A stretch of DNA of 20,098 nt from JBFFXF01 sp041569895. GTDB taxonomy: Bacteria > Planctomycetota > UBA8108 > JACQVS01. The notes beneath the pieces were generated by a model. It ran no database searches. It had not been told where the DNA came from and saw only the letters and a list, made by a program, of their open reading frames with translations. The DNA lies in contig JBFFXF010000125.1 of assembly GCA_041569895.1 (NCBI GenBank), positions 1-20,098 on the forward strand. The letters run 5' to 3'. This document shows, piece by piece, positions 15,101 to 20,098 of the stretch (position 1 is its first letter; each line of letters begins with the position of its first letter). The position numbers were made by a program, and so were the translations under genes.

Positions 15101-16028
15101 GGTACTCCTCGGGGTAGACGTCCGCGTCGTAGAAGTCGAGCCCGCAATACGCCGCCTTGTAATTGCGGTGCTTGACGATCGACTCGGCCTTCCACGTGAA
15201 TGGCGGGTACGCGCCCGCCTGACGGTGGTAGTAGCCGGTCTCGGCGAGGTGGAAGAGGTGGTCGATGACGCACGCCTCGACGAACGCGGCGCCCTCGCGG
15301 TCGAAGCCCACGCCCCACGGATTGCTGGTGCCCTCGGCGAAGAGCTCGAAGTCGCGCGTCCGCGGGTGGTAGCGCCAGAGCGCGCAGGTGAAGCGGTACT
15401 CCTGGCCGCGATGCTCGATGTGCGCCGGGTTGAACACGCCGTTCAGCCCGTAGAGCCAGCCGTCCGGGCCCCACGCCAGCGAGTTCGGCAGCTCGTGCGT
15501 GTCGTGGCGGCCGAAACCGGTGAGCACCACTTCGCGCCGGTCGGCGACGCCGTCGCCGTCGGTGTCCTGCAGAAAGAGAATGTCGGGCGAGTTGGTGACG
15601 AAAACGCCGCCGTGGCCGACCGCGACGCCGCACGGGATGTTGAGGCCGTCCGCAAAGACGCTGAACCGGTCGATGACGCCGTCCCCGTCGGTGTCCTCGA
15701 GCACCTTGATTCGATCACGGCCCTCACCCGGCTCGCGGCGCGGATACTCGAGGCTCTCGACGAGCCAGATCCGCCCGCGCGTGTCGAAGGTCATCTTGAT
15801 CGGATTGACGATGTCGGGCTCGCTCGCGACGAGCTCGATGCGGAAGCCGTCGGGCACCTCGAACTTCGCGAGCGCCTCGCGAGGCGAGAGCGCCGGGCCG
15901 GGCACCCGGTCCTGGTTGTGCGGCCGCCGCTGGGCGCGGAGATCGGTCGAGGTGATGCAGACGGCGATGCAGGCGACACTGCAGACGGCGAGCAACGAGC
16001 CGGCCAGGGTGGGTGATCGTCGGTTCAT
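12171..16028 (-). CDS. PVC-type membrane-bound dehydrogenase/cytochrome with C-terminal PmoA-like domain
   Basis: The protein has 1285 residues. A signal peptide (1-33) is followed by a beta-propeller of the PVC dehydrogenase type (about 45-405) with two calcium-loop-like repeats (EDTDGDGVIDRF, QDTDGDGVADRRE). Next come HEAT-like helical repeats (about 415-830) and a PVC-type cytochrome domain (about 865-1000) with the haem site CAQCH near 877, GPDIT, and MPEDL whose Met may be the sixth ligand. After these, residues about 1020-1275 match the PmoA family (DUF6807-like): RPFIHPLRAPRGGP, DHPWQYGVFTGHARINGIDFW, GVAIFDHPRNPGFPNGW. In most relatives I know, the protein stops after the cytochrome. 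It probably oxidises an unknown substrate in the periplasm and passes electrons to the haem. ATG at 16028 overlaps the previous stop (ATGA) and has AAGGA at 16042-16038 with a 9-nt spacer. Confidence 0.93.
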   Translation of the reverse strand: MNRRSPTLAGSLLAVCSVACIAVCITSTDLRAQRRPHNQDRVPGPALSPREALAKFEVPDGFRIELVASEPDIVNPIKMTFDTRGRIWLVESLEYPRREPGEGRDRIKVLEDTDGDGVIDRFSVFADGLNIPCGVAVGHGGVFVTNSPDILFLQDTDGDGVADRREVVLTGFGRHDTHELPNSLAWGPDGWLYGLNGVFNPAHIEHRGQEYRFTCALWRYHPRTRDFELFAEGTSNPWGVGFDREGAAFVEACVIDHLFHLAETGYYHRQAGAYPPFTWKAESIVKHRNYKAAYCGLDFYDADVYPEEYRNLVYIGNIHGNCINADSLTRSGSTYFARRGPIVMKTDDAWFMPVDIRLAPDGCFWVLDWYDRYHCYQDARRDPKGIDRGRGRLWRVAYGDVEQPRGYDLEKESADQLIARLGSANRWWRDTARMVLAGRRDAASYPALRRLVLDREARRFQRMQALWTLISCDDPGSPPQALADDFHRRVLAMDDGGFRAWGVRAAGNARAVSESIRDRVRELATDPHPDVRLQVATAARKLFDDREALVLLLEVLSRSQDDPLIPRIVWRNLEPLLEAHGGALVAWLEKRGLERVTGVEGLLGRFVDRLLARRASEGSTLVGLVTLLLADPSAHAGAAAQCLEAVSQSVATGEIDDATLAALKPHLAGAIGDITRRGAKDPLYLPAVSIAASWGEPAAVEACRALLRDASTDAAARGRALRALLGADEASIVEFAGEVLATPASLPRELLIETLSALGKIDRPEVATLVLQRHDALPPAVRPRAIDLLSQRPSWARALLDRIESGKIDSRSLNVTQLRRLLGLGDEGITRRVQATWGKVREGRNPDREKVIARMRKVLEKGESNVWRGKAVYAKACAQCHVIFGEGHTVGPDITVNGRETLDLLLSNLLDPNLVVGKDYTGYTLVTKTGRVLSGLLIEDSPQRVVLRVAGGQDEVVPRREVLRVDASPVSLMPEDLEKTITEDEFRDLIAYLRFDEPPPEPLPELGEGLEGSRLSVERDYGVVTVNARFPGASESVELLTYNHSNDQRPFIHPLRAPRGGPTLTALRPDDHPWQYGVFTGHARINGIDFWHERGWIRSRGLESIEQHADRIEIVSKSHWMTQRRGGQRVLVERQKVVVHAPARDDSYAVDFEWALTPDVALEIGRYDYGGLAFRPAAHRDRRHERPDDAARRPWQDMSGRFGGEGESGRVAGVAIFDHPRNPGFPNGWRVDGQALINPAITVFDPIELDAGETITFRYRLLVHDGHGDRDRLNTAHAAWASPPR

Positions 16029-16369
16029 CCGGTGCTTTCCTTTTCCTCTTCCTCCGAGTGCTCGACGAGATCGCGCTGTCGGCGGATCTCCTCGACCAGT
16101 CGCGTGATCTCGGGATCCGACGCGAGCGTCGCCGCGCTCTCGTCTCCAGCGGATCCCGCAGATTGTGCCGATTCGCCGGCGGCGAGTCGATCGAAAACGA
16201 GCGCGCCGAGCTCCGCGTGCAGCTTCTCGAGCCGCCTCTTCGGGTCGGCGTCGCGAGCGCCGGCGCCCGCCTCGGAAGCGAGGCGCCGAAGTCCCTTGCC
16301 CGCGCCGCGGCCGAGCCGTTCCCAGAGGGATGGTTTGGATTCGGAGGGCTGGTCGGTCTCGGAGGTCAT
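16025..16369 (-). CDS. Small coiled-coil protein of unknown function
   Basis: This 114-residue soluble protein has no signal peptide or membrane helix. An N-terminal basic segment (LWERLGRGAGKGLRRLASEA) is followed by a charged helical stretch (RRLEKLHAELGALVFDRLAAG), a Ser/Ala-rich linker, and a second helix (EITRLVEEIRRQRDLVEHSEEEE). The two-helix pattern recalls small conserved proteins of other bacteria with unknown roles. I trust it as a gene because its TGA overlaps the ATG of the PVC haem protein by 4 nt, a classic coupling arrangement. No strong ribosome binding site precedes ATG 16369; the nearest purine run (AAGGA) is about 17 nt away. It is the third gene of the probable operon. 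Being cytoplasmic, it could regulate or help assemble its exported neighbours, but nothing shows this directly. Confidence 0.72.
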   Translation of the reverse strand: MTSETDQPSESKPSLWERLGRGAGKGLRRLASEAGAGARDADPKRRLEKLHAELGALVFDRLAAGESAQSAGSAGDESAATLASDPEITRLVEEIRRQRDLVEHSEEEEKESTG

Positions 16370-16512
16370 GACGCCATCGTAGCACGTCCTTCACCGCCAC
16401 GTCCCGCGACGGCGGCTGCGCTTCTTCTTCCTGGTCGATCGCGATCGGACACCGCCGCCCGTTGCCGCTCTCGGTTTCGTCTGGCACTCGCGGCTCGCTC
16501 CGTGGTCGCCGG
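16370..16512. other. 143-nt gap inside the probable operon
   Basis: This lies between the DUF1553 stop and the small coiled-coil gene, all on the minus strand. It contains a 12-bp palindrome (CGATCGCGATCG, 16436-16447) and a weak CCGCC/GGCGG hairpin near 16394-16415, with no T-run. It could hold an internal promoter or simply be untranslated spacer; I see no clear terminator. Confidence 0.4.
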
Positions 16513-18537
16513 TCAGTCCACGTAGATGAACTCGTTGAGGTTGCAGAGCGACAGGCAGAACGAGGTCAGGGCGGCGCCCTGGTGAGGCGCGATCGATGGG
16601 TTCCCGGCGTCGAAGGGGATCGGCAGCGCGAGCTCGTCGCGCGAGCGTCCCTCCGTCTCGAGCGCGGACGTCATCACGGCGATCGTCTCGAGCGCGAGTC
16701 GGCGCTCCTCCCGGGTGGGCTCCCGGGACAGCGCCAGCACGTAGGCGCGTCGCACCCACTCGGCGCGATCGTCGCCCGCGGCGGCGAGCACGCGACCGGC
16801 GAAGTGACGAGCGGCGTCGACGACCAGGTCGGAGTTCAAGAGCGCCAGCGATTGCGGCGCGCTGGTGGTCTCGTTGCGCCGGGCGCAGCTCGCGTTGGTG
16901 TCCGGACGGTCGAAGACCTCGAAGAACGGGTAGCGCAGGTTGCGCCGCACGAAGAGGTAGATGCTCCGGCGGTGGTGGTCCTCGCGATCGGGACTCACCT
17001 TCCAGTGGTCACCGCGGATCGAACGACGCACCTCCTCCGGCAGCGGCGGCATGACACCCACGCCGCCACGCCGCGAGCTCAGCTGCCCGCCGACGGCGAG
17101 GAGCGAGTCACGGATCGCCTCGGCATCGAGCCGCTTGCGGCTCTGCCGCGAGAGCAACCGGTTCTCCGGATCGCGGGCGTGCGCGGCGGGCGATACCGGA
17201 CCGCTGGCGCGGCGGTAGGCAGCCGACGAGAGGATCGCGCGGTGCATGCGCTTGACGCTCCACCCGAGCCGCGGCAACTCGCCGGCGAGCCAGTCGAGCA
17301 GGCGCGAGTGGACCGGCTCGTCTCCAAGGGAGCCGAAATCGCCGGGCGTGCGCGCCAGACCGTGACCGAAATGATGCTGCCAGATGCGGTTCACCGTGAC
17401 GCGAGTCGCCAGCGGGTGATCCGGTCGCGTCACCCAGCGCGCCAGGGCGAGACGCGGCGGCTCGCCGGCGGGCAGGGCCTCGCCGCGCGCGTCGGCGATG
17501 CGGAGGAACGCGGGTCGCACCTCGGAACCGGGCCGCCGCCAGTCCCCGCGGACCATCAGGAAGCTCTTCGGCGGACCGCCGTCGCGGCGCTCCGCGAGCA
17601 CGCGGCCACGCGGCAGCGAGGGCAGCTTCTTGCGCGCCTCCTCGTCGAGCCCGCTCTCGAGCTCGGCGCGCCGGCGTCGTTCCTCCGGCGTGGCGACGAC
17701 GTGGTCGCGAAAGATCTCGATGCCATCGAAGAAGGCGCGGAACCGATAGAAGTCCGCCTGGCTGATCGGGTCCGACTTGTGCTCGTGACATTGAGCGCAA
17801 CCCAGCCGGAGTCCGAGGAAGACCGAGCCGACCGTCGCGGTCATCTCGTTGAGCACCATGTGGCGCCGCTCGTCCTGCGAGTTGATGTCGGGCATGTCCG
17901 GCCCGCAGAGCGTGAACCCCGTGGCGATCGCGGCGGCGGGATCGTCCGGCCGGATCAGGTCGCCGGCGATCTGCAGGCGCACGAACTCGTCGTGGGGCAG
18001 GTCGCAGTTGAGCGCATCGATGACCCAGTCGCGGTAGCGCCACGCGTTCGGTCGCAGGCCGTCGTGCTCGAAGCCGTCGGTCTCCGCGAAGCGGGCGAGA
18101 TCGAGCCAGTGCTGCGCCCAGCGCTCGCCGTGCGCGGGCGAGGCGAGCAGCCGATCGAGGAGGCGCTCCCAGGCGTCGGGCTCGGGATCGGCGACGAACG
18201 CCTCGACCTCGTCGGGCTCGGGCGGCAGCCCGGTGAGGTCGAACGTCGCCCTGCGGATCAGCGCGCGCCGGTCGGCCTCCGGGAGCGGCTCGAGGCCGGC
18301 GCGCTCGAGGCGCTCGAGGATGAAGCAGTCGATCGGGTCCCGCGCCCGTGGCGCATGCGCCGGCGGAGGGGGATGCCGCTCGAGGGCGCGGAACGACCAG
18401 TGGTCGCGATCGCGCGCCGTGATCGGCCTCTCCGCCCCCTCCTCCTCGACCCGGACGGAGTCCGGCGCGACGAGGCAGATCAGCACGGCGATGAGATACA
18501 GCACGGGGAGACGGGTGAGCGCGCCGCCGCGACTCAT
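16513..18537 (-). CDS. DUF1549/DUF1553 (PSD1-type) protein lacking the N-terminal cytochrome domain
   Basis: The protein has 674 residues with an N-terminal signal peptide (about 1-28, LTRLPVLYLIAVLICLVAP). The DUF1549 domain spans about 60-270 (FDLTGLPPEPDEVEAFVAD, HWLDLARFAETDGFEHD, LRLGCAQCHEHKSDPI with a CxxCH haem site near 247). The DUF1553 domain spans about 360-625 (RVTVNRIWQHHFGHGL, GDFGSLGDEPVHSRLLDWLA, SVKRMHRAILSSAAYR, NRLLSRQSRKRLDAEAIRD). Most family members are about 750-1100 residues and begin with a PSCyt1 haem domain (NCFxCHG); that domain is absent here, and the protein goes almost directly from signal to DUF1549. Function of the family is unknown; haem binding and proximity to DUF1501 suggest periplasmic redox chemistry. 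ATG 18537 overlaps the TGA of the preceding DUF1501 gene by 4 nt (ATGA), which fixes the start. Confidence 0.93.
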   Translation of the reverse strand: MSRGGALTRLPVLYLIAVLICLVAPDSVRVEEEGAERPITARDRDHWSFRALERHPPPPAHAPRARDPIDCFILERLERAGLEPLPEADRRALIRRATFDLTGLPPEPDEVEAFVADPEPDAWERLLDRLLASPAHGERWAQHWLDLARFAETDGFEHDGLRPNAWRYRDWVIDALNCDLPHDEFVRLQIAGDLIRPDDPAAAIATGFTLCGPDMPDINSQDERRHMVLNEMTATVGSVFLGLRLGCAQCHEHKSDPISQADFYRFRAFFDGIEIFRDHVVATPEERRRRAELESGLDEEARKKLPSLPRGRVLAERRDGGPPKSFLMVRGDWRRPGSEVRPAFLRIADARGEALPAGEPPRLALARWVTRPDHPLATRVTVNRIWQHHFGHGLARTPGDFGSLGDEPVHSRLLDWLAGELPRLGWSVKRMHRAILSSAAYRRASGPVSPAAHARDPENRLLSRQSRKRLDAEAIRDSLLAVGGQLSSRRGGVGVMPPLPEEVRRSIRGDHWKVSPDREDHHRRSIYLFVRRNLRYPFFEVFDRPDTNASCARRNETTSAPQSLALLNSDLVVDAARHFAGRVLAAAGDDRAEWVRRAYVLALSREPTREERRLALETIAVMTSALETEGRSRDELALPIPFDAGNPSIAPHQGAALTSFCLSLCNLNEFIYVD

Positions 18538-19943
18538 GCCAGGATCCCGCGAACGACCTTGCCGGCGACGTCGGTGAGACGCTCCTCGCGGCCGTTGTGG
18601 AAGTACGTCAGGCGCTCGTGATCGATCCCCAGGAGGTGGAGAATCGTCGCGTGCAGGTCGTGAACGTGCACCGGGTCGCGTTCCGCGCGCAGGCCGATGG
18701 CGTCGGTCGCACCGTGGACGGTGCCGCCGCGGACGCCGCCGCCCGCCATCCAGATCGTGTAGCCCCACGGATTGTGGTCGCGTCCGGTGCCCTGCTCGCT
18801 CATCGGCATGCGGCCGAACTCGCCGCCCCAGATGACCAGCGTCTCGTCGAGGAGCCCGCGCGCCTGCAGGTCCTTGACGAGACCGGTGACCGGTCTGTCG
18901 GTACGCCTGCAGTAAAGCGAGTGGTTCTTCTCGACGCCGCGGTGCGCGTCCCAGCCGTTGGTGTCGCCGGAGTAGAGCTGCACGAAACGCACGCCGCGCT
19001 CGATCATGCGACGCGCCAGCAGGCACCGCGTGCCGAACTCGTCGGTGTCCTTCTCGCCGATGCCGTAGAGGCGTTTCGTCGCCTCGCTCTCGCCGGAGAT
19101 GTCGACGAGCTCCGGCGCCTCCGCCTGCATGCGGAAGGCGAGCTCGTACGCCTCGACGCGCGCGGCGAGCTCGCCGCCGAAGTCGCGACCGTCGAGGTGA
19201 CGCGTGTTGAGGCGGTTGATGAGGTCGAGCGCGGCGCGTTGCTGGCGCGGAGAGATCAGGCGGTGCGGCTCGAGGTTGATGATCGGCTCCCGGCCGGCGC
19301 GCATCAGCGTCCCCTGGTGTTTCGCCGGCAGGAATCCCGCGCCCCACGCCGGCGGCCCGCCCTTCGGCGCGCCTCCCGGGTCGGGAAGGACGATGTACGC
19401 GGGCATGTTGCGGTTCTCGGTCCCGAGCCCGTGGCTCAGCCAGCTCCCGAGGCTCGGCTTGCCCATCAGGATGCTGCCCGTGTTCATCTGGTAGACGGAC
19501 TGCGGGTGGTTGACGCTGTCGCCGTGGCAACTGCGGATCACCGCGAGCTCGTCCGCGACCCCGGGAAGGTGCTCGAAGAACTCGCTGATCTCGATCCCCG
19601 AGTTGCCGCAACGCCGGAACGGCCGCACCGGAGCGAGCAGCGGGTTGCGGGCGACCTTGCGCCGCGTCATCACCGGCCCGAAGCTGTCGGGCACCGGCTT
19701 GCCGGCATACTCGGCGAGCGCGGGCTTCGGATCGAAGAGATCGACGTGACTCGGCCCGCCGTGCATGAAGAGATGGATGACGCGCTTCGCCCGCGGCCGA
19801 AAGTGCACGCCCGACGCGGACCCCGCCCCGCGATCGGCGGCGAGCAGCCCCTCATCCGCAAGCAGAGCGGCCAGCGCGACCCCGCCGATCCCACCACCGG
19901 ACCGCAGCAGAAACTGACGCCGATTCCAGGAGTCTGGAGCCAT
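18534..19943 (-). CDS. DUF1501 family protein, Tat-exported (second copy)
   Basis: This 469-residue DUF1501 protein is the first gene of the probable four-gene operon. A twin-arginine signal is at residues 8-9 (WNRRQFLLRSGGGIGG) with a following hydrophobic stretch. Family motifs: HLFMHGGPSHVDLFDPKP near 50, IWGGEFGRMPMSEQGTGRDHNPWG near 380, and HVHDLHATILHLLGIDHERL near 430, with the His/Asp/Glu expected of a phosphatase/sulfatase-like metal site intact. It has nearly the same length as the 4765-6177 protein but differs in sequence, so the two are distant paralogues. ATG at 19943 is preferred because it places the RR motif near the N-terminus. A TTG at 19979 would add 12 residues; neither has a visible Shine-Dalgarno. 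In most planctomycetes the DUF1553 gene precedes DUF1501; here the order is reversed. Confidence 0.93.
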   Translation of the reverse strand: MAPDSWNRRQFLLRSGGGIGGVALAALLADEGLLAADRGAGSASGVHFRPRAKRVIHLFMHGGPSHVDLFDPKPALAEYAGKPVPDSFGPVMTRRKVARNPLLAPVRPFRRCGNSGIEISEFFEHLPGVADELAVIRSCHGDSVNHPQSVYQMNTGSILMGKPSLGSWLSHGLGTENRNMPAYIVLPDPGGAPKGGPPAWGAGFLPAKHQGTLMRAGREPIINLEPHRLISPRQQRAALDLINRLNTRHLDGRDFGGELAARVEAYELAFRMQAEAPELVDISGESEATKRLYGIGEKDTDEFGTRCLLARRMIERGVRFVQLYSGDTNGWDAHRGVEKNHSLYCRRTDRPVTGLVKDLQARGLLDETLVIWGGEFGRMPMSEQGTGRDHNPWGYTIWMAGGGVRGGTVHGATDAIGLRAERDPVHVHDLHATILHLLGIDHERLTYFHNGREERLTDVAGKVVRGILA

Positions 19944-20016
19944 GTGGGGGATGGTAGTCAGCGCCGGTGCGGGCGTCAATCAATCGGACACTCGGAGCAC
20001 GGGCAGTCCTTCTTCC

Positions 20017-20082
20017 GTTCCCGTTCCCGTTCCCGTTCCCGTTCCCGTTCCCGTTCCCGTGCGCGTGCCCGGTCCCGTGCCC
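20017..20082. repeat. Hexanucleotide array, GTTCCC units (right edge)
   Basis: Seven perfect GTTCCC units (20017-20058) are followed by four decayed ones (GTGCGC, GTGCCC, GGTCCC, GTGCCC). This is the same family as the ACGGGA arrays but in the opposite orientation: the G-rich strand is the minus strand. It begins 74 nt upstream of the DUF1501 gene starting at 19943, so it lies in that gene's promoter or leader region, or behind a gene outside the window. The last 16 bases of the window are unique. Confidence 0.9.
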
Positions 20083-20098
20083 GGCGAGGCTGCTCGAC

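Noticed and set aside
12198..16016. 1272-codon plus-strand open frame opposite the PVC haem gene
   Set aside because: Antisense shadow of a well-supported gene; no recognisable domain.
16391..16759. 122-codon minus-strand frame ending in Arg/Lys-rich sequence
   Set aside because: Mostly overlaps the DUF1553 gene in another frame; the Arg/Lys tail comes from spacer DNA and has no supporting start signal.

Overview
The window is GC-rich, densely coded DNA that most likely comes from a planctomycete (Planctomycetota), possibly an uncultured lineage. The assignment rests on the gene families. There are two Tat-exported DUF1501 proteins, a DUF1549/DUF1553 (PSD1-type) protein, a PVC-type membrane-bound dehydrogenase with a CxxCH haem site, and a secreted CotH/lamin-tail protein with a dockerin-like tail. 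These families are massively expanded in Planctomycetota and rare together elsewhere. No RNA gene, transposase, phage gene or CRISPR array was recognised.

Layout: seven of the eight clear protein genes are on the minus strand. (1) 45-4382 is a two-gene unit: a TPR-like lipoprotein with two C-terminal membrane helices, followed after 3 nt by a tail-anchored protein with a DnaJ-like cysteine cluster. Neither has a recognised function. (2) 4383-4764 is intergenic and holds a roughly 116-bp inverted-repeat element. (3) 4765-6177 is a stand-alone DUF1501 protein. (4) 6178-6449 is filled by two different hexanucleotide repeat arrays and a hairpin. (5) 6450-10064 encodes a 1204-residue secreted CotH-kinase-like protein. 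(6) 10065-10430 is a divergent intergenic region with another repeat array. (7) 10431-12185, the only plus-strand gene, encodes a membrane-anchored leucine-rich-repeat protein whose 3' end overlaps its convergent neighbour by 15 nt. (8) 12171-19943 is a probable four-gene minus-strand operon in the order DUF1501, DUF1549/DUF1553, small coiled-coil protein, PVC haem protein. Two of its three junctions are ATGA overlaps.

The operon looks like an exported redox/degradation module of the planctomycete type: a Tat-exported DUF1501 protein, a CxxCH-bearing DUF1549/1553 protein, and a beta-propeller/HEAT/cytochrome protein. The last of these carries an extra C-terminal domain resembling the PmoA family (DUF6807-like). 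The substrate is unknown; a role on complex sulfated or plant/algal material is a guess from the families.

The most unusual non-coding signal is a set of five hexanucleotide arrays of the form NCGGNN. They occur only between genes: at the left edge, two between CotH and DUF1501, one in the divergent region, and one at the right edge. Three have GGG runs every six bases (G-quadruplex-capable, telomere-like spacing), and two of those lie directly behind a stop codon. They may be a clade-specific intergenic repeat family with a role in termination or DNA structure; this is inference.
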